The position numbers were made by a program, and so were the translations under genes. Shown in pieces: positions 18,747 to 29,394 of a stretch of 54,904 nucleotides of DNA. The notes beneath the pieces are model-generated. The model was not told the DNA's origin. It worked only from the letters and a program-made list of their open reading frames with translations, and did not search any database. This stretch comes from Ruminococcus sp. (GTDB lineage Bacteria; Bacillota; Clostridia; Oscillospirales; Ruminococcaceae), in assembly GCA_021203985.1 (NCBI GenBank), contig JAJQAB010000018.1:1-54904 (forward strand). The letters run 5' to 3'. How positions within the stretch are numbered: the stretch's first letter is position 1; every line of letters starts with the position of its first letter.

Positions 18747-19922
18747 CTAATCCACAATCACAACGTTCCCGATTTTCTTGTCGCGTGCATATTCGCGCAC
18801 CAAATCCACGGAATCAAAAAAGGCAAATTCCACGACTTTCCCATGTGCACGGAGCTTCTCTGAGACGTTCACAGCCTTCATTTCATAGCCCGGCGCAGCA
18901 TAAATGACCGCATCCGAAGGACGTACATCGACCGTGTTGTTCTTTAAGAGCACATTGGACACCGCGTCAATATTCACAGCAAAGCCGTTCGCCGGAATAT
19001 CATAGCCGAAGTCGGACAGCAATTTATTATAGCGTCCGCCGGAAAGTACCTCTTCGCCATAGCCCTCGAGATATCCTTTGATGATCACACCGGTGTAGTA
19101 ATCTGCATTGGTGACCATACCAAGATCCACGGTCAGTTTGCCATCGCCAATCACCTGCGAAATGTCCTGATACAACTTACGGAGATCGCTTAAAATCTCG
19201 TTCATTCTTTGGTTCGAATAGAGCTGCGATGCTTTTTCAAAGACTTCTTCGCCGCCGAAGAGTGCCGGCAGCTTTTTAAGCGCGTTTGCAACTCTTCCAT
19301 CACTCATTGTATCCAGTACATCGTTGAGCGCTGGATAATTTTTCGTTTCGATCAGGCAGCGAATGTTCTCGCGCTGTTCTGGCGTTGCGTTCAGCTCGCG
19401 CATCAGTTCCTTGAATACGCCGGCATCGCCGAGTTCCAACGAAAAACTGATTTTTCCGTCGCTGCAAACACGAAGCGCTTCAATCGCCGTTGTGATCATT
19501 TCGACATCCGCCAGATAGGACGCCGAACCGAGAAGCTCAATGCCGGTCTGCGTGATCTCATCGCTTCTGCCCTTGAGTGCCGGTTCAAATCGATACACAC
19601 TCTGGTGATAATACAACCGCAGCGGAAGCGATGCGCTTTTCAGGCGCGTTGCCGTCACGCGCGCAATCGGCATTGTCGACTCCGGACGCAGCACCAGAAG
19701 CCGTCCCTTGCTGTCGGTCATTTTATACAGCTGTTCCTGCGGATAGCAGCCAGAATCGGACTGAAACACATCGAAAAATTCCAGCCCCGGCGTCATCAAT
19801 TCCGTATAGCCCTTACTCTGAAACAGGTCTTGCAGGTTTTGCTCCATCTGACGGCGCGCCAGGCATTCTTCGAACAGGAAATCCTTTGTTCCCTCCGGCG
19901 TAATTAAGTTATATTTTTTCAT
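18747..19922 (-). CDS. hisZ: ATP phosphoribosyltransferase regulatory subunit
   Basis: HisRS-like catalytic core without anticodon domain, first gene of the his operon, adjacent to short-form hisG. Confidence 0.93.
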   Translation of the reverse strand: MKKYNLITPEGTKDFLFEECLARRQMEQNLQDLFQSKGYTELMTPGLEFFDVFQSDSGCYPQEQLYKMTDSKGRLLVLRPESTMPIARVTATRLKSASLPLRLYYHQSVYRFEPALKGRSDEITQTGIELLGSASYLADVEMITTAIEALRVCSDGKISFSLELGDAGVFKELMRELNATPEQRENIRCLIETKNYPALNDVLDTMSDGRVANALKKLPALFGGEEVFEKASQLYSNQRMNEILSDLRKLYQDISQVIGDGKLTVDLGMVTNADYYTGVIIKGYLEGYGEEVLSGGRYNKLLSDFGYDIPANGFAVNIDAVSNVLLKNNTVDVRPSDAVIYAAPGYEMKAVNVSEKLRAHGKVVEFAFFDSVDLVREYARDKKIGNVVIVD

Positions 19923-19961
19923 ACTTCCCTCCTGAACACTTTATCATGCTAACACAACACC

Positions 19962-19990
19962 ATAATACCACAAGAAATCAACGCTGTCAA
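19962..19990 (-). promoter_or_regulatory. SigmaA promoter of the his operon
   Basis: TTGACA-N17-TATTAT about 40 bp upstream of hisZ, next to the polC 3' end. Confidence 0.8.
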
Positions 19991-20000
19991 GCAATTTTTC

Positions 20001-23000
20001 TCAGAACAGCGACATTTGGCTCGATTTCGGCAAACCGCCCAAAGCATTCATCTGTTCCAGGGTCTCAATGATGGTTTTTGACACACCGCATTCTGCCTGA
20101 AATTCTTCAATCGAAATGAAATTGCGTTTCTGCACAGTTTCATAGAGGCTTTTTGCGACGGCAACGCCAATGCCAGGAATTGCGCTGAACGCAATCCGCA
20201 CCTTACCGTCCTCCACCAGATAGCGATCCGCATGCGAACGGTACAAATCGATCGGCAGGAACTCCAGACCGCGGCTCAGCATTTCGTTCACGATCATCAG
20301 TGTATCCAGCAAATCGCTTTCTTTTTTCGTGCGATCGTTACCCTTCTCTTTCAGCTCTTCGATTTTCGCACGAACTGCCGTTTTTCCCTGCACTGCTAAA
20401 ACCGGATCAAAATCATCGCCGCGTGTACTGAAATAAACGGCATAATAAGCCGCTGGGTAGTACAATTTAAACCAGCCCAGTTTGATCGCAGCCGTAACAT
20501 ACGCGGCGGCGTGCGCTTTCGGGAACATATATTTGATTTTCAGGCAGCTGTCGATATACCACTGCGGCACATCGTGATCCTTCAGCATTTGCACGCGTTC
20601 CGGCGTAAATGTCTTTGGCGCTTTACCCTTTCGGGTATCCTCCATGATCTGGAATGCCTCTTTCGGCTCTACGCCGTGATAGAGCAGATAGGTCATAATA
20701 CTGTCACGCGTTCCGATAACATCAGAAATGGTGCAAGTGCCGTTATCGATCAGATCTTTTGCATTCCCGAGCCAAACGTCCGTTCCGTGCGACAGACCAG
20801 AAACCTGCAAAAAATCGCTGAACTTTTTCGGCTTGGAATCCATCAGCATCTGAATCGTAAAGCCCGTGCCCATTTCCGGAATGCCAAGGCTGCCGGTCTG
20901 GCAATAAATTTCATCGGCAGTTACACCCAGCACGGTGCAGTCGGTGCACATTTGAATAACCTTCGGATCAGTGGTCGGCACGTCATGAATATCGATGCCA
21001 GTTGCGTCCTCGAGGTGCTTATACATCGTTGGAACAACGTGTCCCAGCTCATCGAGCTTTAAGATCGTGTCGTGCAGCGAATGGAAGTCGAAATGCGTTG
21101 TCAGGATCTCCGATTCCGCATCATCCGCCGGATACTGTACCGGTGTAAAATCGTACACATCATAATCGCTCGGAATGACAACCATGCCACCCGGATGCTG
21201 TCCGGTGGTTCGTTTGATCCCGGTGCAGCCAATCGACAGGTGATTGATTTCGGTCGGACTACACTGCAAACCCTGCTCTTTGAGATATTTTTTCACATAG
21301 CCATATGCCGTTTTGTCGGCAACCGCCGCAATCGTTCCCGCCTTAAAGACGTTATCTCTGCCGAACAGCTCTTCCGTATAGCAATGCGCGCAGGATTGAT
21401 ACTCATTCGAAAAGTTCAGGTCAATATCCGGCGCTTTATCTCCATCAAAGCCCAAAAACGTTTCGAACGGAATATCGTGCCCGTCTCGGTTCATTGCGAT
21501 GCCGCAGTTCGGGCAATCCTTAGGCGGCAGATCAAATCCAGACCCGATGCTGCCGTCCGTCAGGAATTCGCTGTGCTTACACTTCGGGCAGACGTAATGC
21601 GGCACAAGCGGATTGACTTCCGAAATCCCTGCCATCGATGCCACAAACGATGAACCAACCGATCCACGAGAGCCAACCTGATAGCCGTGTTCTACGCTGT
21701 CCCAGACTAATTTCTGCGCGATAATATACAGCACCGAAAAGCCGTGCTTGATGATGGAAGAAAGCTCCAGGTCTAATCGCTTCTCCACGAGTTCCGGCAG
21801 CGGGTCGCCGTAAATTTCCTTTGCCTTTGTCGTTGTAATCCGCACCAGATCCTCTTCCGCGCCATCAATCGTTGGTGTAAACGTTCCCTTCGGAAACGGA
21901 CGAATCCGTTCAATCTGATCCGCGATTGCATTGGTATTCGTCACAACGATTTCATACGCCTTTTCCTCACCGAGATAACGGAACTCCTCGAGCATTTCAT
22001 CCGTTGTCCGAAAATAAAGCGGCGGCTGATATTTCGCGTCATCATAGCCCTGACCTGCCTGCAAAATCTCACGGTAAATCGCGTCCTCCGGGTCCATAAA
22101 ATGCACATCACATGTCGCACAGACCGGAATCCCCAGTTCTTCCCCGAGCTTTACAATTTTGCGGTTATATTCCTCCAGCTCCTCCACATTCGATGCAGTG
22201 CCATTTCGGATCATGAACGCATTGTTCCCTGCGGGCTGGATCTCCAGATAATCGTAAAATTTCGCCAGATGCACAATTTCCTCATGCGATTTGCCTTCTA
22301 CGAACGCTTGAAACAATTCGCCAGCTTCACACGCGCTGCCAAAAATCAAGCCCTCCCGATACTGCATCAGCACCGATTTCGGAATCAACGGCTTTCGATA
22401 AAAGCACTCGATATGACCATAGGAAATCAAACGGTACAGATTTTTCAGTCCAACCGAATTGCGCACCAAAATAATTTGGTGATAGGCGTGCAGCTTTTTG
22501 ACATCGATATCCTGCGTCTTTGTGTTCAAATCCGACAGCATCGTGGCGTTCTTGGTTTGAATCAGGCGGCTTGCCAGCTCTTTATAGATTTTCGCCAGCA
22601 TCTGTGCATCATCCGATGCCCGATGATGCTCGAACTTTCCGAGCTTTAGCGCCTTTGCCACGCCATCGAGCTTATGCCGGTACAAGTTCGGCAGCATGGA
22701 TTTACACAAAATTAGCGTATCAAGCGTTGCAAATTCAAATGCAATCTGGTGGCGCTGGCAAACATTCCGCACAAATGCCGTATCAAACCGCGCGTTATGC
22801 GCAGCTAACACCGGGTGATCGCCGCAAAATGCAATAAATTTGCACATCGCCTCTGCTTCCTTCGGCGCATCCTCTACCATTGCATCGGTAATCCCAGTCA
22901 GCTCCACAATTTTTGCCGGAATCTTACGTTCCGGATTCACCATCAGGCTAAACGTATCGATCACCTGCAAGCCGCGCATACGAACTGCGCCGATTTCTGT

Positions 23001-24353
23001 CAGGCGATCCTGTGTCGGGCTAAGCCCTGTGGTTTCCACATCGAAAACAATCAATTCATCCTGCAGCGTTCGGCTGCCCGGATCATCGATCACGAGCTGA
23101 CGGCTCAGATCGTTTACGACATACGCTTCACAGCCGTAGATCACCTTAAACCCATCGTCATGTATGCCGTCCCACGCGGACATTGCCTCCGGAAATGCCT
23201 GTGCAATTCCGTGGTCAGTAATCGCAATTGCTTGGTGTCCCCACGCATGTGCGCGCTGCACAAGCTTTTCACAGGGCGTTACGGCGTCCATCTGCGACAT
23301 ATTCGTATGGCAGTGCAGCTCCACGCGCTTTTTCAGTGCGAGATCCTGTTTCAGCGCGCGCTGTACCATCACAATCGATTCTGGCTTGAGCACATCCTCA
23401 CGTGCAAATTCGTCATAGCCAATTCTGCCGAGGATCAACAATGTCGATCCCTTTTTGATCTGGTCAAACGGACACTTGGCGATATGTTCCTTGGAATCGA
23501 AAATTTTCACCAAAACCGAATAGGTGCGATCCGTAATCTGATAGGTCAGAATCTGTCGCTCGCCCCTGACCTCTCTCGAATCCATCGCAAACACATCACC
23601 CATCACGACAACGCGCTGGTTTTGCACCTCTACCGCCTCGCGAATTGACATCGGCACATCCCGAATGGTTCTGCCCTTAATGAGCACGTCGCTGCCCGGC
23701 ACAATCCCCGGGATCTCATGATTTACCTTTACACTCTGCGCAGTCGGCGGTGCAGTTTGCTTCGTGCCGGACGCAGACGCAGAAGTGTTAGGCAAAGGCT
23801 TTTGAAATTGCTCTGCGTGATTCGAAATGGACTCTTCTGCTTTTGCAAGCATCGCCTGAAACGCATCCTCTGCGATGGCTGTTTCGCCGTGGAAGGTCAC
23901 CTGAATTTTCCGGGAAAAGATCTGTTCGAGCAAATGCGAAAAATAATCCGCCACGTGATATTTTTCCAGAATATCATAGCCGCCGTTCTGCAGTTGAATC
24001 TCCATGTGGTCGCTCTCTAGTGTCACCGCGGCGCCATCGATAAAGCCGTTCACCACAGTCATTTCCCGTTTGAGCAGCATAGCCAAATCTGGAAAATACG
24101 CCTGCGTCAGCAAGGAAGGTGCATACTGCGGATGGAGTCGTACCGCAGAAATTTCCAAACAGATTTCAAGCTCGTGCTCGAGCGCAATCAAATCCTGCAC
24201 CGGCACAAGCTGTGGAAATGCAACATAAAACGAAATTTTCGTCAAATTTTCCGAATACGTCATGCGCTTCAATGTACCGTTTTGCAGCGACTGTGGCATC
24301 ACCGGTACATATTCTTCCAAAAACACCGAAAAATCCAGATCCATTTCCTTCAC
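20001..24353 (-). CDS. polC: DNA polymerase III alpha subunit, PolC type
   Basis: 1450 aa; PHP domain, DEDDh exonuclease (FDVETTGLSP), polymerase domain. Confidence 0.98.
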   Translation of the reverse strand: MKEMDLDFSVFLEEYVPVMPQSLQNGTLKRMTYSENLTKISFYVAFPQLVPVQDLIALEHELEICLEISAVRLHPQYAPSLLTQAYFPDLAMLLKREMTVVNGFIDGAAVTLESDHMEIQLQNGGYDILEKYHVADYFSHLLEQIFSRKIQVTFHGETAIAEDAFQAMLAKAEESISNHAEQFQKPLPNTSASASGTKQTAPPTAQSVKVNHEIPGIVPGSDVLIKGRTIRDVPMSIREAVEVQNQRVVVMGDVFAMDSREVRGERQILTYQITDRTYSVLVKIFDSKEHIAKCPFDQIKKGSTLLILGRIGYDEFAREDVLKPESIVMVQRALKQDLALKKRVELHCHTNMSQMDAVTPCEKLVQRAHAWGHQAIAITDHGIAQAFPEAMSAWDGIHDDGFKVIYGCEAYVVNDLSRQLVIDDPGSRTLQDELIVFDVETTGLSPTQDRLTEIGAVRMRGLQVIDTFSLMVNPERKIPAKIVELTGITDAMVEDAPKEAEAMCKFIAFCGDHPVLAAHNARFDTAFVRNVCQRHQIAFEFATLDTLILCKSMLPNLYRHKLDGVAKALKLGKFEHHRASDDAQMLAKIYKELASRLIQTKNATMLSDLNTKTQDIDVKKLHAYHQIILVRNSVGLKNLYRLISYGHIECFYRKPLIPKSVLMQYREGLIFGSACEAGELFQAFVEGKSHEEIVHLAKFYDYLEIQPAGNNAFMIRNGTASNVEELEEYNRKIVKLGEELGIPVCATCDVHFMDPEDAIYREILQAGQGYDDAKYQPPLYFRTTDEMLEEFRYLGEEKAYEIVVTNTNAIADQIERIRPFPKGTFTPTIDGAEEDLVRITTTKAKEIYGDPLPELVEKRLDLELSSIIKHGFSVLYIIAQKLVWDSVEHGYQVGSRGSVGSSFVASMAGISEVNPLVPHYVCPKCKHSEFLTDGSIGSGFDLPPKDCPNCGIAMNRDGHDIPFETFLGFDGDKAPDIDLNFSNEYQSCAHCYTEELFGRDNVFKAGTIAAVADKTAYGYVKKYLKEQGLQCSPTEINHLSIGCTGIKRTTGQHPGGMVVIPSDYDVYDFTPVQYPADDAESEILTTHFDFHSLHDTILKLDELGHVVPTMYKHLEDATGIDIHDVPTTDPKVIQMCTDCTVLGVTADEIYCQTGSLGIPEMGTGFTIQMLMDSKPKKFSDFLQVSGLSHGTDVWLGNAKDLIDNGTCTISDVIGTRDSIMTYLLYHGVEPKEAFQIMEDTRKGKAPKTFTPERVQMLKDHDVPQWYIDSCLKIKYMFPKAHAAAYVTAAIKLGWFKLYYPAAYYAVYFSTRGDDFDPVLAVQGKTAVRAKIEELKEKGNDRTKKESDLLDTLMIVNEMLSRGLEFLPIDLYRSHADRYLVEDGKVRIAFSAIPGIGVAVAKSLYETVQKRNFISIEEFQAECGVSKTIIETLEQMNALGGLPKSSQMSLF

Positions 24354-24355
24354 TC

Positions 24356-25393
24356 CTAAAGCTTTTTTATTTCCGTCAACAGTTCGGGGACAATGTCCTC
24401 TTCTGCAATCCGCCGAATCATCTCGCCCTTCCGGAATAGCACCGCGCAGCCATCACCGCCTGCAATGCCGATGTCCGCTTCCCGCGCTTCGCCAGGGCCG
24501 TTGACCACGCATCCCATCACCGCAACCTTGATGTCCTGATCGAAATCCTCCAAAGCCGCTTCGACTTCCTTCGCGACCTTTACTAGATCAATGCAAGTTC
24601 TGCCGCAGGTCGGGCAGGAGATCACCTGCGGACCGCCGCGTTTCCCGATGCATTTTAGAATATCCTTCGCCGCCTTGACTTCCCGAATCGGATCTTCTGT
24701 CAGAGAAACGCGAATCGTTTCGCCAATGCCATCGTGCAGCAGTGCGCCGATTCCGATCGCCGATTTGATTAGTCCCATGCGCTCTGTGCCGGCTTCGGTT
24801 ACGCCAAGATGCAGTGGATAGCTGCACTGCTGTGCGCACAGACGATAGGCATCGATCATCGTGCTGACATCCGATGACTTCATCGATATGACAATATTGT
24901 CAAAGTCGAACGATTCCAGCAGTCTCACCTGACCCATTGCGCTCTCCACGAGTGCTTCGGGTGTCGGCGCACCGTTTTTTTCGAGGATTTCCTTCTCCAA
25001 CGACCCAGAATTTACGCCGATCCGAATCGGAATTTGCTTTGCCTGACAAGCCCGCACGACTGCGTGTACCCGATCCCGATCACCGATATTACCGGGGTTA
25101 ATTCGAATCTTATCAATCCCTGCATCGACTGCTTCGAGCGCCAGGCGGTAATCAAAGTGGATATCCGCCACCAGCGGAACGGAAACCTTCTCGCGAATCG
25201 CCGGAATCACGGCAATTGCCTCCCGATTCGGAATCGCCACGCGAATAATTTCACAGCCCTCTCGTTCCAACGCCAGCGCCTGCGCCACGCCCCCTTCGAT
25301 ATCGTCATAGTGCGTGTTCAGCATCGACTGTATCAAGATGTGTTTTCCATCGAGCACACAGTTGCCAACGGAAACCGGTTTTACATTTCTCAT
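24356..25393 (-). CDS. ispG: 4-hydroxy-3-methylbut-2-enyl-diphosphate synthase
   Basis: VSVGNCVLDGKHILIQSMLNTHYDD; SCPTCGRTCIDL; GCVVNGPGEAREADIGIAGG. Confidence 0.97.
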   Translation of the reverse strand: MRNVKPVSVGNCVLDGKHILIQSMLNTHYDDIEGGVAQALALEREGCEIIRVAIPNREAIAVIPAIREKVSVPLVADIHFDYRLALEAVDAGIDKIRINPGNIGDRDRVHAVVRACQAKQIPIRIGVNSGSLEKEILEKNGAPTPEALVESAMGQVRLLESFDFDNIVISMKSSDVSTMIDAYRLCAQQCSYPLHLGVTEAGTERMGLIKSAIGIGALLHDGIGETIRVSLTEDPIREVKAAKDILKCIGKRGGPQVISCPTCGRTCIDLVKVAKEVEAALEDFDQDIKVAVMGCVVNGPGEAREADIGIAGGDGCAVLFRKGEMIRRIAEEDIVPELLTEIKKL

Positions 25394-25425
25394 CGTATTT
25401 TCTCCTTTTCGTTCGGTGGTATCCT

Positions 25426-26490
25426 CTAAAGCAATCGACCTACGTCTTGTACGGTCACAAAAATCATCAGCAAAAACAATGCCACCATTCCAATCAAATG
25501 CACCATCGCTTCGCGTTCCTTGGCAATCGGCTTGTGGCGAATCCCCTCGATCAGCAAGAACACAAATCGACTGCCATCCAGACCGGGAATTGGCAGGAGA
25601 TTGAACACGCCGACATTGATCGTAATAAAGATCGTCAGACTCATGACCGATTGCAGGCGTTCAAGCATCGTTTCGCCGGCAGAGGCCGCCTGTTCAATCA
25701 CGCTGACCGTTCCGACCGGTCCGGAAAGATCCTGTAATCCATATTCACCCGTAACCAGCTCCACGAGTGACATCCAGATCAGCTTTGCAGTTGTCACCGT
25801 ATCGCACGCCGCGTAGGAAACGACCGTGATCGGATTTTTCGCTTTTCCGAGGACAGAAAAGTCCAAAAGACCGTCTGTATTATCGTTGTGAAACGTCACG
25901 TTTTCGATTGTCAGGCGCTCGACGTCACGTTTTACCGTAACCGTATGTGTTTCTGATACTGTCGTTTGCAGCTTATACGCCAGATCGGTCGCTGAAAAAA
26001 TATGGCTGCCATCAATCGCCAGAATCCGATCGCCAATCTGCAAGCCGGAGCGTTCGCTTTCAGATGCGCTGATCGTTTCACCCGTGGTGGAGTCGGTCGT
26101 TTCTGCAAATTTTGCAATCTCTGTTGTCGGAACTTTTTCGCTCATGCAGGTCATGACCACAGTCAGCATAAATCCCAGCACAACGTTCATAAACGCCCCC
26201 GCCAGAACGACTGTCATCCTGCGCCAAACTGCTTTCTTTTTAAACGAATTTGGGCAGTCGCTGGCTTCATCCTCTCCTTCCATAGAACAAAATCCGCCGA
26301 TCGGAAAAAGACGCAGCGAATATTCGGTTTCGCCCTTTTGGAAATGCAAAATCCGCGGTCCCATTCCGATTGCGAATTGATTCACTCGAATTTTATGAAG
26401 TTTCGCTACAATAAAATGGCCAAATTCGTGAATCGCGATAATCAATTCAAAAATAAGAAAGGCAATAAGTATCGTTATGACATGCTGCAT
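25426..26490 (-). CDS. rseP: RIP metalloprotease RseP/YluC (site-2 protease)
   Basis: AIHEFGHFIVAKLHKIRVNQFAIGMGP (HExxH), PDZ domain, NLLPIPGLDGSRFVFLLIE. Confidence 0.95.
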   Translation of the reverse strand: MQHVITILIAFLIFELIIAIHEFGHFIVAKLHKIRVNQFAIGMGPRILHFQKGETEYSLRLFPIGGFCSMEGEDEASDCPNSFKKKAVWRRMTVVLAGAFMNVVLGFMLTVVMTCMSEKVPTTEIAKFAETTDSTTGETISASESERSGLQIGDRILAIDGSHIFSATDLAYKLQTTVSETHTVTVKRDVERLTIENVTFHNDNTDGLLDFSVLGKAKNPITVVSYAACDTVTTAKLIWMSLVELVTGEYGLQDLSGPVGTVSVIEQAASAGETMLERLQSVMSLTIFITINVGVFNLLPIPGLDGSRFVFLLIEGIRHKPIAKEREAMVHLIGMVALFLLMIFVTVQDVGRLL

Positions 26491-26527
26491 GTAAACACGC
26501 TTCCTTTCCGGCGGTGGATTTCATCGA

Positions 26528-27685
26528 TTATAAAATCCCTCTTGCAATCGCTTCGCGTACATACGACCGTGCCTTCTCATCGGCACGGATCACATCCTCA
26601 TAACTACGGATTGTCTCTTGTGGAATCGCATGCACCGCACGCTGTGCCAAAAGACCAATCTCTAAAAACCCAATTTCCCCCTGCAAAAAGGCTTCTACTG
26701 CGACCTCGTTTGCACCGTTCATCACGCAAGGCGCAGTTCCGCCGATCGTAATCGCCGAAATCGCCGTCTTTAAGCAAGTAAATGTCTCTAAATCCGGCTT
26801 TTCAAACGTCAGCGTGCCATAATCCGTCAGCGACAGCGGCTTGGTCGGGCACGGCATCCGATCCGGATAGAGCAGCGCATATTGGATCGGGATTTTCATA
26901 TCCGGAACGCCCATCTGTGCAATGATCGAATAATCCTGATATTCCACAGCGGAATGTACCACGCTTTGGCGATGAATGACGACTTCGATTTGCTCGGGCG
27001 TCAGATCGAACAGCCACTTTGCTTCAATAAATTCCAGACCCTTGTTCATCAGCGTTGAGGAATCAATCGTGACCTTGTTGCCCATATTCCAATTGGGATG
27101 GCGCAGCGCATCCACCGCTCTGACAGTGCGAAGTTCCGCACGCGTTTTCCCGAAGAACGGGCCGCCGGACGCGGTTAAAATAATCTTATGCAGCTGTTCT
27201 CTTCGATTCCCCTGCAGACACTGAAAAATCGCAGAGTGTTCGCTGTCTACAGGATAAATTTTCACATGATGTGCAGCCGCCTGTGACATCACGAGCGATC
27301 CGCCCGCCACAAGCGTTTCTTTATTTGCCAGCGCAATATCCAGTCCGGCAGAAATCGCAGTGAGTGTCGGCAATAATCCGACAATCCCCACAACCGAATT
27401 CAGCAGCACATCTGCATGTGTATCCGCAGCGATTTCGCACAAGCCGTCCATGCCGCAAAGAACCTCTACAGGCAGATCCGAAAGCCGCTGCTTTAATTCC
27501 AGATAAGAAGCCGCGTCATAGATGCAGACACGCTGCGGATGAAATTCACGCGTTTGCTTTTCCAGCACATCCACATTGCGATTGGCTGCCAAAGCGTGAA
27601 TTTGCAAGCCATGCAACCGGACGACATCCAATGCCTGCGTGCCGATTGAACCGGTCGAGCCTAAAATTGAAATTCGTTTTTCCAT
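26528..27685 (-). CDS. dxr: 1-deoxy-D-xylulose-5-phosphate reductoisomerase
   Basis: MEKRISILGSTGSIGTQALDVVR...ANKETLVAGG...VDSEHSAIFQCLQG. Confidence 0.97.
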   Translation of the reverse strand: MEKRISILGSTGSIGTQALDVVRLHGLQIHALAANRNVDVLEKQTREFHPQRVCIYDAASYLELKQRLSDLPVEVLCGMDGLCEIAADTHADVLLNSVVGIVGLLPTLTAISAGLDIALANKETLVAGGSLVMSQAAAHHVKIYPVDSEHSAIFQCLQGNRREQLHKIILTASGGPFFGKTRAELRTVRAVDALRHPNWNMGNKVTIDSSTLMNKGLEFIEAKWLFDLTPEQIEVVIHRQSVVHSAVEYQDYSIIAQMGVPDMKIPIQYALLYPDRMPCPTKPLSLTDYGTLTFEKPDLETFTCLKTAISAITIGGTAPCVMNGANEVAVEAFLQGEIGFLEIGLLAQRAVHAIPQETIRSYEDVIRADEKARSYVREAIARGIL

Positions 27686-27785
27686 GTTGGATTTTCCTTC
27701 CCACAATCAGGCAGCATCGCCCTACAAATACGCACACGATGCAAAGCCAAGTCGCCTTTCATCGTGTGCTGCTTTTTTATTCAAA

Positions 27786-28607
27786 TCATGCGTAAAAAAT
27801 CGGATACAGGCATTCCAGCGCATAGAATGCCGGCAGTGTAAACAGCACACTGTCAAAGCGATCCATGATTCCGCCGTGTCCCGGTATCAGGTTGCCAAAG
27901 TCCTTCAGTCGAAGCTGGCGTTTCAATACCGATGCGCTCAGGTCGCCCAGTACGCCCGCAACGGCGCATACGATCGCTACAAAAATCAGCCACAAGCAGT
28001 GCATGTGGAGCTTTGTGATACAGCAATAAATCCATGCAAACAACAGCATTACGACCACATCGGCAACGATTCCGCCGAAGAAGCCTTCGACCGTTTTCTT
28101 CGGGCTGACTTCCAGGCAGAGTTTGTGCTTGCCCAAAAATGTACCGGTGAAGTAAGCACCCGTGTCCGAGATCCAAGCGGAGCAAAGCGCAAGAATCACG
28201 TATGCAATCCCATAAGACCCGATCTGCAGCAGCAAGATCATCACATGCAGCGATCCGGTCACCAAAATCGTCACCGCTACAAGATAAAGCGTCTCTTGAT
28301 ATTGCACCGAACGATGCCGCAGCACAAGCTCCAGAAAGATCGCCATCATGCAGAGAAACGTCACGCCCACCATTGCGGCGTGATTTTGGTAATAGGACAG
28401 GATTGGCGTCAGCACGCCATACACAAATCCTGCACAGACCGAAATCTGGCAGTGCAGGCATCCGCCGGCACAGTAAAGCTCGTACAATGCCATACAAACA
28501 ATTGCAGAAACTGCCAGCGGATAAACAAACGTATTATGCAGCAGCAATACTAGAGCCATGATCGTCACGCCAATCACACCAGAAATCACTCGTGTTTTTG
28601 TATGCAT
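27786..28607 (-). CDS. cdsA: Phosphatidate cytidylyltransferase
   Basis: DTGAYFTGTFLGKHKLCLEVSPKKTVEGFFGG...LGDLSASVLKRQLRLKDFGNLIPGHGGIMDRFDS. Confidence 0.96.
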   Translation of the reverse strand: MHTKTRVISGVIGVTIMALVLLLHNTFVYPLAVSAIVCMALYELYCAGGCLHCQISVCAGFVYGVLTPILSYYQNHAAMVGVTFLCMMAIFLELVLRHRSVQYQETLYLVAVTILVTGSLHVMILLLQIGSYGIAYVILALCSAWISDTGAYFTGTFLGKHKLCLEVSPKKTVEGFFGGIVADVVVMLLFAWIYCCITKLHMHCLWLIFVAIVCAVAGVLGDLSASVLKRQLRLKDFGNLIPGHGGIMDRFDSVLFTLPAFYALECLYPIFYA

Positions 28608-29372
28608 TTAAATCCCTCCAAACCGTCTGCCACGATTTGCAAAATCAGCAAGTGCCGTGTTCAATTTATCTGCATTGAAGTCCGGCCAGAGCACATCGGT
28701 AAAGTAATACTCCGCATATGCGCACTGCCAGATCAAATAATTCGACAGCCGAAGCTCGCCGCTCGGACGAATCAGCAAATCGACATCCGGCAGTCCGGCG
28801 GTATACAGGTGATCAGCGATCGTTTGCTCCGTGATCTCATCCGGGCGCAGAATGCCGTCCTGTGCCTTTTGCGCAATCTGCTGCGCCGCATGACAAATCT
28901 CATCGCGTCCGCCGTAGTTAATCGCAAGAATCAGATTCATTTTTTCGAAATCCCTCGAGGACTCCTCCAGTTCCTGCATACGCTTCTGCAGACGGTCCTG
29001 CAAGCGGCTGCGGTCGCCAATGAAGATCATGCGCACGCAGCGATCCAGATACTGATCCGCGTCACACAAATAGTCCCAAAACAAATCCATGATGGCATCG
29101 ATTTCATCCTGCGGGCGCTTCCAATTCTCTGTCGAAAAGACATAGAAGGAAGCGTTCGGGATTCCAATTTCACGGCAATACAGCGACAAATCACGAAAAT
29201 TCTTCGCGCCCTCACGATGACCGAATCTTCGCGGCATACCGCGCTTAGTTGCCCAGCGTCCGTTGCCGTCCATAATGAAGCCTACATGCTGCGGCAGTGT
29301 CTCCGGAATCAGTACGCGCGATTCAGCTTGTGGTGGCTGGGAATTCTTTTTCTTAAAAAATGGAAGCGCCAT
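28608..29372 (-). CDS. uppS: Isoprenyl transferase (undecaprenyl diphosphate synthase)
   Basis: HVGFIMDGNGRWATKRGMPRRFGHREGAKNF...SNYLIWQCAYAEYYFTDVLWPDF. Confidence 0.97.
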   Translation of the reverse strand: MALPFFKKKNSQPPQAESRVLIPETLPQHVGFIMDGNGRWATKRGMPRRFGHREGAKNFRDLSLYCREIGIPNASFYVFSTENWKRPQDEIDAIMDLFWDYLCDADQYLDRCVRMIFIGDRSRLQDRLQKRMQELEESSRDFEKMNLILAINYGGRDEICHAAQQIAQKAQDGILRPDEITEQTIADHLYTAGLPDVDLLIRPSGELRLSNYLIWQCAYAEYYFTDVLWPDFNADKLNTALADFANRGRRFGGI

Positions 29373-29394
29373 TCGGTTTCTCTCCAATCCGCGG

